Assembly (NCBI GenBank): GCA_012719125.1
Contig: JAAYAY010000293.1
Coordinates: forward strand, 1 to 64,000
DNA length: 64,000 nt
Direction of reading: 5' to 3'
Origin: Planctomycetaceae bacterium
GTDB lineage: Bacteria > Planctomycetota > Planctomycetia > Pirellulales > Thermoguttaceae
Within the stretch, counting starts at the first letter, position 1, and the number at the start of each line of letters is the position of its first letter. Positions 41,590 to 50,670 of this stretch are shown here, one piece after another. The notes under the pieces were generated by a model, which was not told the DNA's origin, searched no databases, and worked only from the letters and a program-made list of their open reading frames with translations. A program made the translations under genes and the position numbers.

Positions 41590-43350
41590 TCAAGGACGTT
41601 CTGACAACCCTGCCAGACCGCTCAGTTCTCCCTCCGAGCAGTTCTCGGCAAACCCCAGCAAATCCTCCGCCCCTTTTCGGTGGCAGAAATCGCCCAGCGT
41701 TTCGCCCTCCGAGCGATCGCGTTTGAAATAGGCCAGGACGGGCACGAGCGCCGCCGCCAGTTCTTCCAACGGAACGACGTCCCGGTAGATGAACGCCAGC
41801 CGATCACCGCGCAGCGTTCCGCCAAGATAGATCGTGTATTTGTTCTTCGTCTTGCCGACCAGGCCGATGTCGGCGTTGTAAGGCCGGGCGCATCCGTTGG
41901 GGCAACCCGTCATCCGCACGGTGAACTTCTCGTTTTCCAGCCCCAAGCGGCGCAGGTCGGCTTCCAGTTGAGCCATCACGTCGGGCATCACCCGCTCGCT
42001 TTCCGTCACCGCCAAGGGGCACGTCGGCAGCGCCACGCAGGCGATCGACCAGCGGCGAACCTCCGAGATCTCGCCGTCCAGCTTCACGCCGTTCTCGCGA
42101 AGAATCGCCTCCAACTGCCCTCGTTGCTCGGGCGCCACGTCGGCAAACAGCAGGCTCTGATGGGCCGTGATGCTCAGATTGGGCTCAAGCTGCTCGCAAA
42201 CCCGGCGAATGGCCGTCTTCAATTGGCAGCCGTCGCGATCGATCACCCGCCCGTTGTCGATATGAAGCCCGTAGAACCAGCGGCCGTCGCCCTGCTCGTG
42301 CCAGCCGATATGGTCCTCCACGCCGGCCTCGGCCACGGGGCGCGGAGCGGCCAGCGGCTCGCCGTAGTACTCCTCCACCTTCGCCCGGAACTTGTCGAGC
42401 CCCCAATCGTGGATCAAGTACTTCATCCGCGCCCGCTTCCGGTCCGATCGGTCGCCGAAATCCCGCTGCGTCTTCACCACGGCCTCGACCGCTCGCAGCA
42501 CATTCTCGGGTGTCACAAAGGCCAGCGGTTGGGCCACTGCCGGAAAGGTGTTCTTGTTGCTCGGCGTCACCCCCATGCCCCCGCCAACCAGCACGTTGTA
42601 GCCCGCGATCCGATCGTTCTCGACGATCGCCACAAAACCGAGATCGTTCGTGTAGACGTCCACGCAGTTGTCTTCCGGCAGCGCCATCGCCACTTTGAAC
42701 TTCCGCGGCAGATAGGTGTCGCCATACAGCGGCTCGATCACTTCGCTGTCCGTGCCGCCGGCCAACTCCTTCTCGCCCGTCTCGGGATCGGTCAGCCAGA
42801 TCTCGCTGTACGCCTTGCTCCTTGGCAGCAGGTGATCGGAGATCCGCCTGGCCATCGCGTGCATCTCGTCGCGGACCCGGTTGTTGCGATAGGGGGCCGG
42901 GCAGGAGAGCACGTTGCGGCACACGTCCCCACAGGCGCCCAGCGTCGTCATCTGGGCCTCGCAAATGGCCCGAATAGTCGCCTTCACATTTCCCTTGAGA
43001 ATCCCGTGTATCTGGATCCCCTGCCGGTCGGTCAGCCGCAAGTCGCCGTTCCCGTATCGCTCGCAAAGCTCGATCTCGTCGAGCATCTGCCGGGCGCTGA
43101 GCCGCCCGCCGGGCAGCTTCGTCCGCACCATCATCGAGTAGGCCTTGCCCAGCCGTTTCCCGTCGGGACCCGTCTCCCCCCGCCGGTCGCGGTCGTGCTG
43201 CTGATAGAAGCCGTGATGCTTGACCAGTTGCTCCGTTTCCTTGCCGAAGGCCGGCTCGGCGTTCTTGAGCTCCTCCGCGATGGTCCCGCGCAAGTGGTGG
43301 CTCTCGCGCTTGATCTTCTCAACGCCGCTCAAATTCGATTCGTCGCTCAT
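41590..43350 (-). CDS. Ferredoxin-type sulfite/nitrite reductase hemoprotein
   Basis: A 586-residue reductase with the double ferredoxin-like and siroheme domains of the family. The N-terminal half has RTKLPGGRLSARQMLDEIEL, then LTDRQGIQIHGIL and TTLGACGDVCRNVLSCPAPY. The C-terminal half carries the four cysteines of the [4Fe-4S]-siroheme centre: CVALPTCPLA (about residues 437-443) and GCPNGCARP (about 482-486). It should reduce sulfite to sulfide, or nitrite to ammonia, in six-electron steps with ferredoxin. No NADPH-binding flavoprotein is adjacent, which fits ferredoxin use. A promoter is visible 80 bp upstream. Confidence 0.95.
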   Translation of the reverse strand: MSDESNLSGVEKIKRESHHLRGTIAEELKNAEPAFGKETEQLVKHHGFYQQHDRDRRGETGPDGKRLGKAYSMMVRTKLPGGRLSARQMLDEIELCERYGNGDLRLTDRQGIQIHGILKGNVKATIRAICEAQMTTLGACGDVCRNVLSCPAPYRNNRVRDEMHAMARRISDHLLPRSKAYSEIWLTDPETGEKELAGGTDSEVIEPLYGDTYLPRKFKVAMALPEDNCVDVYTNDLGFVAIVENDRIAGYNVLVGGGMGVTPSNKNTFPAVAQPLAFVTPENVLRAVEAVVKTQRDFGDRSDRKRARMKYLIHDWGLDKFRAKVEEYYGEPLAAPRPVAEAGVEDHIGWHEQGDGRWFYGLHIDNGRVIDRDGCQLKTAIRRVCEQLEPNLSITAHQSLLFADVAPEQRGQLEAILRENGVKLDGEISEVRRWSIACVALPTCPLAVTESERVMPDVMAQLEADLRRLGLENEKFTVRMTGCPNGCARPYNADIGLVGKTKNKYTIYLGGTLRGDRLAFIYRDVVPLEELAAALVPVLAYFKRDRSEGETLGDFCHRKGAEDLLGFAENCSEGELSGLAGLSERP

Positions 43351-43663
43351 CGCCTTCTATCCGTTTGATCTGTCCGGCAAACCGCCCAAAGGCCTATTGA
43401 TTATTAAATTGACCAACATACATCACATTCAATCGGAATTATACCCGCGATTCTCCAGCCTTCCAAGCCAAGAATAGACAGACGCGAACCGTTGCTGCCT
43501 GCAACGAAACTCTAATAACTCCACGGACTATCCATAAACAATTGCTGTAACATAAGTTATGTTCCCAGATCGCCATAGCCCCCCTCCTGGATGACACACG
43601 CGTTTCTTGCCGCTACAATGGCTCCTCTTGAGCCGAGCGACATCAATCACCGGGAGCATGCAC
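43351..43663. other. Divergent region between sulfite reductase and folD
   Basis: No gene supported in these 313 bases. It contains the minus-strand promoter at 43438-43466. GGGAG at 43652-43656 is the folD ribosome binding site. Confidence 0.5.
43438..43466 (-). promoter_or_regulatory. Sigma-70-like promoter of the sulfite reductase gene
   Basis: On the minus strand, TTGGAA (43466 to 43461) and TATAAT (43443 to 43438) are separated by 17 bp, with a transcription start expected near 43431 and an 80-nt leader. The region is unusually AT-rich. The -10 box is a perfect consensus. Confidence 0.55.
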
Positions 43664-44530
43664 GTGAGCGCAACGATTCTAGACGGCAAGGTCCTGTCCC
43701 AGGAGATACGTGCCGAAATCGCCAAGCAGGTCGCGGCCATGAAAGCTTCGGGCGGTCCGACCCCCTGCCTGGCCGCCGTTCTCGTGGGCGACGATCCCGC
43801 CAGCCAGGTCTACGTGCGCAACAAGGAAAAGGCCTGTGAAAAGGCCGGCATGGGAAGCATCATGCATCGCCTGCCCGCCGACACCACGACCGACCAACTC
43901 CTCGACCTCGTTGCCCAACTGAATGCCGATGCTTCGATTCACGGCATCCTGATCCAGTTGCCGCTCCCCAAGCAGATCGACGAAACCCGCGTGCTCGACG
44001 CGGTCAACCCCCTCAAGGACGTCGACGCCTTCCACCCCGAAAACGTCGGGCGAATCGTCCAGGGCCGCCCGCGATTTCTCCCCTGCACTCCCCACGGCAT
44101 CCAGCAACTGCTGCTCCGCAATCGAATCCCGATTGCCGGACAGAACGTCACCGTGGTCGGCCGAAGCGAGATCGTCGGCAAGCCGATGGCGATCATGTTC
44201 ATGCAGCGCGGTGAAGGAGGCCACGCCACCGTGACCGTGTGCCACAGCCGCACCAAGGACCTGCCCGCCGTCACTCGCCAGGCCGACATCCTCGTCGTCG
44301 CCATCGGCAAGGCGAAATTTCTCACCGCCGACATGGTCAAACCCGGAGCCGTCGTCGTCGACGTGGGCATCAACCGCACCGACGACGGCCTGGTCGGCGA
44401 CGTCGACTTCGAGGCCGTCAAAGAAGTCGCCGGCCAGATCACGCCCGTGCCCGGCGGCGTCGGTCCGCTCACCATCACCATGCTCCTGCACAACACCCTC
44501 GCGGCGGCAAGGCTACAATCAGGCACCTAA
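43664..44530 (+). CDS. folD: Bifunctional methylene-THF dehydrogenase/cyclohydrolase
   Basis: A 288-residue FolD. Key segments are ATILDGKVLSQEIRAEIAKQ, VGDDPASQVYVRNKEKACEK (with the catalytic Lys), ILIQLPLPKQID, VVGRSEIVGKPMAIMFMQRG (NADP-binding) and PVPGGVGPLTITMLLHNTL. It interconverts 5,10-methylene- and 10-formyl-tetrahydrofolate in the cytosol. The start is taken as GTG at 43664 because GGGAG lies seven bases before it; the ATG at 43658 is only one base from that site. It converges with the glycerate kinase gene at 16 bp. Confidence 0.96.
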   Translation: MSATILDGKVLSQEIRAEIAKQVAAMKASGGPTPCLAAVLVGDDPASQVYVRNKEKACEKAGMGSIMHRLPADTTTDQLLDLVAQLNADASIHGILIQLPLPKQIDETRVLDAVNPLKDVDAFHPENVGRIVQGRPRFLPCTPHGIQQLLLRNRIPIAGQNVTVVGRSEIVGKPMAIMFMQRGEGGHATVTVCHSRTKDLPAVTRQADILVVAIGKAKFLTADMVKPGAVVVDVGINRTDDGLVGDVDFEAVKEVAGQITPVPGGVGPLTITMLLHNTLAAARLQSGT

Positions 44531-44546
44531 TCGACCGTCCGAACGT

Positions 44547-45896
44547 TCACGGCTGGTCCACAACCACCACTCGCAAATCGCACACGTTGGTGTGTGTGGG
44601 GCCGGTCATTATCAGCCCGCCGAGCGGCTCAAAGAAGTGATACGCGTCGTTGCGCGCCAGAAAGTCTGCCGGCGCCAAACCCGTGCGGCGAGCGGCCGCG
44701 ACCAGATCCGCGTCCATCACGGCGCCGGCGGCGTCGGTCGGCCCGTCTTCCCCGTCGGTGCCGCCTGAGAGCAGGGCAATCCCGCCCGCATCGTCCGCCA
44801 GCGATTCCAGGGCGGCAAGCACCAGTTGCTGATTCCGGCCGCCGAGGCCCCGCCGAGATTTCTCCACGAGCTGCACCACCGGCTCCCCGCCGCTGATCAG
44901 GCAGTTCGGCCCCGCCTCGGATCGCATCTTCCGGGCCATCTCCGCCAGGTGGCGGCCGACCTCTTCGGCCGGACCTTCGCTCCTGGTGGCGCACACCATG
45001 GCATGGTTGTAGCCCAATCGCTCGGCCTCCATGCCCGCCGCATCCACGGCCGTCGCGTTGCTGCCGATGATCTCGTTGTGAACGCGGCACGCAAACTCGG
45101 GGAGCGGCTCGTCTTGTTTCGATCGCAGATAGTCAAACACGCGAGCGTCGATCCCGGCCTCGCCAGCGCGGAACTGTTCGAGCACCTCAAGGGCCAGCCG
45201 GGGCGTGCCCGAGTCGGGCACCGTCGGTCCGGAGGAGATAACGTCGAGCGGATTGCCCAGCACGTCGGAGATGATCAGGGCCAACAGGCGGCCTGCACGG
45301 CAGGCCCGCGCCAGCCCGCCCCCCTTGATCCGGCTGAGCTGCTTGCGGACGACGTTGAGCTGCTCGATATTCGCCCCCGCCCCGCTCAGATGCCGCGTCA
45401 CCACCTGTTTGTCTTCCAGCGTGATCCCTTCAGCCGGTGCGGGCGCGAGCGCCGACCCGCCGCCCGAGATCAGGCAGATACAAAGATCCTCCGGCGCCAG
45501 GCCGCCGACCAGTTCGAGGATTCTCGCCGTGCCCTCAACGCCGGCCTCCGTCGGCTCATTCACGCCGGCAGGCCGGGCCGCATGAAGATGGATCCGCCCA
45601 AGCTCTCGCTCGCATCCCTCGGGCACGTTGACCCAACCGGCCAACCGCTTCGCATCCATCAACTCCTCGCCAAGCACCCTCTCAACCCCCGCCGCCATGC
45701 CCGCCCCGGCCTTCCCCGCCCCGACAACCACAATCCGCCCGACCGAGTCCAACTCGACCGATTCGTCGCCCAACACCAGCGATCTCCCCTCCACCCGCAA
45801 GGCCGCACACACCAGCCGCTCTGAATCGACAGCCGCCACACCGGCCTTCCAGATCTGCAGGGCGTCGGAGCGGAGTTGTTCGGTCGAGCGGAGCAT
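44547..45896 (-). CDS. Glycerate 2-kinase, MOFRL/DUF4147 family
   Basis: A 449-residue protein of the type II glycerate kinase family. It has RIVVVGAGKAGAGMAAGVER near residue 55, ICLISGGGSALAPAPAEGIT near residue 140, and SRIKGGGLARACRAGRLLAL, all typical. The C-terminal MOFRL part has ALLSGGTDGEDGPTDAAGAV and DAYHFFEPLGGLI, with the metal- and substrate-binding residues. It phosphorylates D-glycerate at C2 using ATP, in the pathway from glyoxylate or serine to glycolysis. Length fits the family. Cytosolic. Confidence 0.95.
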   Translation of the reverse strand: MLRSTEQLRSDALQIWKAGVAAVDSERLVCAALRVEGRSLVLGDESVELDSVGRIVVVGAGKAGAGMAAGVERVLGEELMDAKRLAGWVNVPEGCERELGRIHLHAARPAGVNEPTEAGVEGTARILELVGGLAPEDLCICLISGGGSALAPAPAEGITLEDKQVVTRHLSGAGANIEQLNVVRKQLSRIKGGGLARACRAGRLLALIISDVLGNPLDVISSGPTVPDSGTPRLALEVLEQFRAGEAGIDARVFDYLRSKQDEPLPEFACRVHNEIIGSNATAVDAAGMEAERLGYNHAMVCATRSEGPAEEVGRHLAEMARKMRSEAGPNCLISGGEPVVQLVEKSRRGLGGRNQQLVLAALESLADDAGGIALLSGGTDGEDGPTDAAGAVMDADLVAAARRTGLAPADFLARNDAYHFFEPLGGLIMTGPTHTNVCDLRVVVVDQP

Positions 45897-46283
45897 GATC
45901 GCCTCAAACGTGGATGCGTCACAATATGGGGAAGCTGGTGCAGAACGTCGCCTCGGCGTTCACCGAGCATCTCGCCGCAAATCCAATTCTAGCAATCGCT
46001 TGGTTCCATGTCTCGCGCTCCGCCCAAAAACCCTCAGAAACGTGCCACCTGAAAATCGGCCTATCAAAAACGGTTCCACCCACGAACCAGTCTAACCGCG
46101 GCATCCGGGTGTCACGTCAATCCAATGGATGCCCACTTCTTGTCGCTTGGTGCGGTGACTCCACACAAAATGCTTGCCCCAGAACTCTGCAAATCAATAC
46201 ACTGAAAACACTCCCGTGAATCTCCGCCTCCGTTGGGCAATCGTTGGCGTCCCGTCAAGCGGCTTATGAACAAGGAACGTAAC
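45897..46283. other. Divergent intergenic region
   Basis: No gene supported over 387 bases. AAGGA at 46272-46276 is the ribosome binding site of the next gene. No clear terminator or palindrome. Confidence 0.4.
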
Positions 46284-47612
46284 ATGGAGACATCGATGAA
46301 TCTCAAGTTGAGGATGTTCGTGTTCGTGCGCGGTCTGACAGTGCTAGTCGTGATGGCCACGGTTTGCGAGATGCGATTCGCGTTTGCTCAACTGGGGGCA
46401 GAGCCGAAGCCGGACGCTGCAAACACGATTGTCGAGGGCGTTGGCTGGAAGAACGTTCGCGTCGGAATGACAAGGGAAGACCTTGTCGAGGCGCTGGGTA
46501 AACCGGACAATGATCCTGCGTCAGACTGGCTCAAGTGGGCGGACAAGCATATCGACTGCACTTTTCACACCGGCTCACTGGTAGTCTCCGAAGTCAGATT
46601 CAACCGAGGATTCAACGACGCCCTGGCAAATGGCCTCAAGCTCGGCTCTTCAGGAAGTGCCATGCTTAAGCTGTATGGCGAATCGGATCATGCGAAAGTG
46701 CGGCCCAACGGGGCGAGGCAGTATGAGTACTCAACGAGGGGCATTTTGTTCTGGACGTACCAAGGAGAGATTACGCAGATCGTGGTTTTCAAGCCCTATT
46801 CGCTCACCCGGATCGAACCGGCGGGCGTTCCGCCCCGAGTTGTTTCCACTTCGCCCGCCAATGGAGCCAAGGAGGTCGACCCGGCAACTGCAGAAGTGAC
46901 CGTAACGTTCGATCGCGACATGGGGCCCGGCTTCACCTGGAATGGCAATGCGCCGGAGTATCCTTTCCTGCCCGAGGGCAAGGCGTTCTGGCGCGACCAG
47001 CGAACGTGCGTATTGCCGGTAAAACTGGAGCCCGGTCGCAACTACTGCGTTGGCCTCAACACCTTCAGCGCCAACCAACAGTCGTTCCGCAGCGTCGAAG
47101 GCGTCCGTGCGATCCCGACGGCAATCCACTTTGCCACGCGGGGCACTGGAAAGCCGAACAAGAGCGAGGAAGCCTTCGAGGGCCAGCCTGAGCCGCCAAA
47201 AATGGACCCCACTTCTAAAGTCGTTATGGAAGGGGTCGGGTGGAAAGGCTTTCGAATCGGTGCGACCCGCGCGGAGTTGACCCAAGCCTATGGCAAGCCG
47301 GATTCCAATCCGGGGAATCCTTGGGTGCGCTGGCTATCCCGGCACCACGTCGATTGTCTTTTTGGCAAGGATGGCCGTGCCGTTGAGGTGCGGTTCAACG
47401 AAGGATTTGCCTTCCCCTTGACGTCGGGGGTCAAGATCGGCTCTTCCGAAAAGGAAGTGCTGGCAGCCTATGGCGCCCCAGCGGCCGTTACACAACAACC
47501 GCAGGCGAAGATGTTCGTCTTTGGGTCTGGCGTCATCATGTGGCTGATGGACGGCAAGGTCTTTGACTTCACCGTGATTACGCCGACGAACAAGATCGCG
47601 AAACAGCCATGA
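46284..47612 (+). CDS. Exported protein with duplicated domain around an Ig-like domain
   Basis: A 442-residue exported protein with a signal segment (FVRGLTVLVVMATVCEMRFA). Two homologous modules lie at about residues 49-170 (VEGVGWKNVRVGMTREDLVE) and 318-440 (MEGVGWKGFRIGATRAELTQ); both go on with GKPD, a short Trp-containing segment, D/HxxC and EVRFN-GF. Between them, about 182-290, is a bacterial Ig-like domain of the Big_5 type (RVVSTSPANGAKEVDP). The duplicated module is unknown to me; its start resembles a SmpA/BamE-type fold (a GMT-like turn then a helix), but that is only an impression. Start at 46284 has AAGGA seven bases upstream. Confidence 0.78.
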   Translation: METSMNLKLRMFVFVRGLTVLVVMATVCEMRFAFAQLGAEPKPDAANTIVEGVGWKNVRVGMTREDLVEALGKPDNDPASDWLKWADKHIDCTFHTGSLVVSEVRFNRGFNDALANGLKLGSSGSAMLKLYGESDHAKVRPNGARQYEYSTRGILFWTYQGEITQIVVFKPYSLTRIEPAGVPPRVVSTSPANGAKEVDPATAEVTVTFDRDMGPGFTWNGNAPEYPFLPEGKAFWRDQRTCVLPVKLEPGRNYCVGLNTFSANQQSFRSVEGVRAIPTAIHFATRGTGKPNKSEEAFEGQPEPPKMDPTSKVVMEGVGWKGFRIGATRAELTQAYGKPDSNPGNPWVRWLSRHHVDCLFGKDGRAVEVRFNEGFAFPLTSGVKIGSSEKEVLAAYGAPAAVTQQPQAKMFVFGSGVIMWLMDGKVFDFTVITPTNKIAKQP

Positions 47613-47678
47613 GCATTTGTAGCACCCCGCTCTCTTCCATGTCGCGGCGGCTGGCACGAGCAAGAAGCACTGAGTGCA

Positions 47679-49193
47679 CTAGGAACCAACGTCAGGCAGG
47701 CGGATCCACACAGGTTGTACCTCGAGCAATCGAGGTGTGACGCAGCCGTCATCGGTGTGCAGAACGGCCTCCACCTCCGCTTCGTGTCCCGGCGGCAACT
47801 GCCCGAGCGACGCAGCTTCTTGCCACTCGGACCACGGCGATCCCGCCTTCCGCGTACGAACGCGGCAGCCGATCTGCGTTGCCTCAGGCACCTCGGCCGA
47901 CACCCTCAGCGACGCGACGCGGCGGGGTTCGGCACCGGCGGAGAATCGTTGCCAGAGTGTTCCCTCTCTCACATACAAGCGCCGGTCGCGCGCCTTCAGC
48001 CACGGCCGGAAACCGAGAAAGCCGGGCGTCGCGCCCGTCGCACTGCCGTCGTGCGTGAACGCGGCCGTGATGTGATGCTCCTCGTCCAGCGGCATGAAAT
48101 CGGCGTAATAGACCTCGAGGTAGGCCGCCTGGTACTGTTTGGCGAGCGCAACCGAATCGATCCAGTTCCCCTGCACATGCCAACCGCCCCCGGCGTTCGT
48201 CCCGATTGCCTGGAAAGCCAGGTTCACTCGCCCGAAGGCGTCCTTCACATCGCGCTCGTGGCCCCAGGAAACGGTCGGCGTACCGTCGCCCGTGACGCCC
48301 CAACCGTTGCTCTGGATATAGAAAAACGGGCTGCGGCGCCCCAGCCGCTCGACAATCCTCGCAGTAAGGGGCCCCGTGATGTCGATCTGCGACTTGGGAG
48401 GATACTTGCCAGAATAGGGTAATTCTGCCACCTTGCCGTGCAGGCAGACTTCGTCGATGAGTACGTCCAACTGCTCGATCATCCCTTGAACGAATCGCTC
48501 CTTCGTGTAGCCGGGCGGCAGCGGCGCGTTGTCCTGTGGATGGAAGATCTCATCCCAAGGGCCCGCCGACCACGTGCCGTGGTAGACCGTCACCAATGGG
48601 TCGTCGCCGTATCGGTTCCGCATCGCTATGTAGACCTGGCGAAGCTGCTCGAGAAACCTCGGGTTGTCGTAGGGAACGGGAATGCGAATCGGCCGATAGG
48701 TCAGCGTGCCCCGTCGGCGGTGCGGGTCGAGCGTGTCGTACATCTTCACCCCGGATTCCTCGAACCACGCGGGAACGTGCTCGCCGCCCATCGGCCGTAT
48801 GTGAAGTGTCCTTGGCGACTCGGGATGCCACTCGTTGTGCTTCCGAACTTCCGCGAGGATGCGATCGAACGCCCGCCAGTTGAACTGTTGATCGCTCGGT
48901 TCCAGATCCGCCCAACGGACCCTCACCGAGGCTGCGTCGATCCAGTCGACACGGTGAAACGCCTCGATGACCGGCTCGGGCCAGCTCTCCTCCCGCGGAT
49001 AAACCTGCCGCAGAAACACCACACCCTCAACGTTCGGCCCAGCGGCCAACTCGTACGCACCCTCTCGCTCGACAGCGCCCCGCAGGATCGCCTCCGTTGC
49101 TCCCGCCAGAGCAAGACTCGCGTTTGCTGCAAGAATAACGCACCCAAGTGCAAGAAGAAGTGCCTCGCGACGGCGCGATAATCGATCGCCCAT
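47679..49193 (-). CDS. Secreted TIM-barrel-like protein (DUF4832-like)
   Basis: A 504-residue secreted protein. A signal peptide (ALLLALGCVILAANASLALA) is followed by a region that looks like a glycoside-hydrolase-like TIM barrel: VRVRWADLEPSDQQFNWRAF near residue 95, then TLHIRPMGGEHVPAWFEESG, VTVYHGTWSAGPWDEIFHP and LAFQAIGTNAGGGWHVQGNW. The C-terminal 100 residues are a beta-sandwich typical of DUF4832 proteins. No catalytic pair of acidic residues could be fixed. The start at 49193 has GAGAGGA upstream. Probable role in polysaccharide handling outside the cytoplasmic membrane. Confidence 0.75.
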   Translation of the reverse strand: MGDRLSRRREALLLALGCVILAANASLALAGATEAILRGAVEREGAYELAAGPNVEGVVFLRQVYPREESWPEPVIEAFHRVDWIDAASVRVRWADLEPSDQQFNWRAFDRILAEVRKHNEWHPESPRTLHIRPMGGEHVPAWFEESGVKMYDTLDPHRRRGTLTYRPIRIPVPYDNPRFLEQLRQVYIAMRNRYGDDPLVTVYHGTWSAGPWDEIFHPQDNAPLPPGYTKERFVQGMIEQLDVLIDEVCLHGKVAELPYSGKYPPKSQIDITGPLTARIVERLGRRSPFFYIQSNGWGVTGDGTPTVSWGHERDVKDAFGRVNLAFQAIGTNAGGGWHVQGNWIDSVALAKQYQAAYLEVYYADFMPLDEEHHITAAFTHDGSATGATPGFLGFRPWLKARDRRLYVREGTLWQRFSAGAEPRRVASLRVSAEVPEATQIGCRVRTRKAGSPWSEWQEAASLGQLPPGHEAEVEAVLHTDDGCVTPRLLEVQPVWIRLPDVGS

Positions 49194-49563
49194 ACTGATC
49201 CTCTCCGCTCCCCAGCCGCCGCCCCCCAACAGCAGACCTTTTTTCACCAAGTGTTCAATTCTGGGCTTGACATTTCGAGAAAAATAGTATACAGTAGTTC
49301 ACATATCTCGCTACTCCAAATGGATCCATCCACGACCGTCCCAACCCACCTCCCATCGAGAACCATGTCGCACTCGCCACAACACCAAACCACCATTAGT
49401 CTCCATAGCTCCAATGGGTGGAAAGTGCTGAAAACTCTCTGTCAACAATGCAAACAATGGAGCAGGCAAAGCAGGTAAGCACCCTCCCTCAACAGAGCGA
49501 GGGCCCGCCCAGATATTGGCAGAAACGATGACTCGTTGACCAACTCGCGCCACCCCCAGTCTG

Positions 49564-49662
49564 GCCTGTTGAAAAAGGGGCTGGCTCCGCAACATCTTGC
49601 AGCCTTGCGACACCGGACATACGACCGGTTGCGGTGCCTGTCCCCCTTTCTCAACACGCCTC
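49564..49662. repeat. Palindromic ~100-bp dispersed element, copy 1
   Basis: It starts GGCCTGTTGAAAAAGGGG and ends with GTCCCCCTTTCTCAACACGCCT, which is the approximate reverse complement. The inside is GGCTCCGCAACATCTTGCAG and CCGGTTGCGGTGCCT. It is about 85% identical to the copy at 55365-55464. It forms a long hairpin and carries no coding frame. Confidence 0.88.
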
Positions 49663-49689
49663 CCCCACTGTCGACACGGAACAATCGTC

Positions 49690-49716
49690 GTAATACAATG
49701 ATGGAGATCGTGTTAC
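49690..49716. promoter_or_regulatory. Candidate NikR-like operator upstream of the nik operon
   Basis: GTAATAC (49690-49696) and GTGTTAC (49710-49716) are separated by 13 bp and are reverse complements except for one base. Known NikR sites of delta-proteobacteria use GTGTTAC and GTAACAC half-sites with a similar spacing, but in the opposite orientation. It lies 40 bp before the nikK start. No nikR gene is in the window. Confidence 0.4.
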
Positions 49717-49756
49717 GGTTGCCGTGACCGCGGCCCCATCCAGTTCGAGACCTGCA

Positions 49757-50560
49757 ATGCGTTCACTACGTCAACTCACCCTCTCCATCGCGATGACCGC
49801 CACTCTCGCGGCCTTCGCCGCCCCAGCTTGGGCCCATTTCCAGGTCGTCATCCCATCCCGCGACGTCTTCTCGCCCGAGGACGGACGAACCGTGGAGCTG
49901 CAGATTCTCTTCACCCACCCCATGGAGAACGGGCCTGTCATGGAGATGGGGCCGCCCAAGCAGTTCGGCGTGTTGGCAGGTGGTGAGAGAGTCGAGCTTC
50001 TCGACCAACTCCAAGAGAAATCAGTCGACGGCAAGACCGCCTATTCCTGTTCCGCCAAACTGCGGCGACCGGGTGACCACGTGTTCTACCTCGAACCGGC
50101 CCCCTACTGGGAACCGGGCGAGAAGAAGATGATCGTTCACTACACCAAGGTCGTCGTCGACTTCCTCGGCGCCGAAACCGGTTGGGATTCGCTCGTGGGC
50201 CTGCCCGTCGAGATCGAGCCGCTGGTACGCCCCTACGGACTATGGGCGGGCAACACCTTCCGCGGAATCGTTCGCCGTGACGGCAAACCCGTGCCGTTCG
50301 CCACCATCGAGGTCGAATACCTGAATGCCGGCGAAACCGTGGCGATCCCCAACCACGCTTTCGCCACCCAAACCGTCAAGGCCGACGCCCAAGGCGTCTT
50401 CTCCTATTCCATGCCCCGCGCCGGCTGGTGGGGATTCGCCGCCCTCGTCGACGGCGACCAGCCCATGACCGCCCCCACCGGCCAGCAGGTCGACGTCGAA
50501 CTCGGCGGCCTGATCTGGGTGAAGACCGTCGACATGAGAGATTCGCCAGCAGGTGATTGA
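49757..50560 (+). CDS. nikK: DUF4198 protein, NikK-like nickel uptake component
   Basis: A 267-residue exported protein of the DUF4198 family. The signal peptide (ATLAAFAAPAWA) ends just before HFQVVIPSRDVFSPEDG, so a histidine lies at or next to the mature N-terminus, as expected for a metal-binding chaperone. The core has ELQILFTHPMENGPVMEMG, and the C-terminal part is a carboxypeptidase-regulatory-like beta-sandwich (RGIVRRDGKPVPFATIEV). It is the first gene of a nickel/cobalt ECF transporter operon and probably captures the metal outside the membrane. Start at 49757 gives the proper signal peptide. Confidence 0.85.
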   Translation: MRSLRQLTLSIAMTATLAAFAAPAWAHFQVVIPSRDVFSPEDGRTVELQILFTHPMENGPVMEMGPPKQFGVLAGGERVELLDQLQEKSVDGKTAYSCSAKLRRPGDHVFYLEPAPYWEPGEKKMIVHYTKVVVDFLGAETGWDSLVGLPVEIEPLVRPYGLWAGNTFRGIVRRDGKPVPFATIEVEYLNAGETVAIPNHAFATQTVKADAQGVFSYSMPRAGWWGFAALVDGDQPMTAPTGQQVDVELGGLIWVKTVDMRDSPAGD

Positions 50561-50570
50561 AGATTAATCA

Positions 50571-50636
50571 TTTGGGGCATTCGAGCTTCGTCCTTTGTAT
50601 TTGTTTCGTATTTCGAGCTTCGGATTTCGAATTTGG
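50571..50636. repeat. AT-rich dispersed element inside the nik operon
   Basis: TTTGGGGCATTCGAGCTTCG followed by TATTTGTTTCGTATTTCGAG resembles the right half of the element at 41455-41583 (TTTGGAGCATTCGG, then GGATTTGTTTCGTATTTCGT). It lies between the nikK stop and the nikM start and widens this gap to 110 bp, while other gaps in the operon are 29 bp or less. Confidence 0.8.
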
Positions 50637-50670
50637 CTCAGATAGTACTCTTGCCTCTCTCAAGCTGCCC

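Larger units (their letters stand above)
49194..49756. other. Divergent region upstream of nikK
   Basis: No gene supported over 563 bases. It includes the palindromic element at 49564-49662 and the dyad at 49690-49716. A stretch around 49250-49320 is AT-rich and should hold the promoter of the minus-strand gene. Confidence 0.45.

Noticed and set aside
41680-43368. 562-codon plus-strand frame opposite the sulfite reductase gene
   Set aside because: Antisense to a gene with intact siroheme cysteine motifs.
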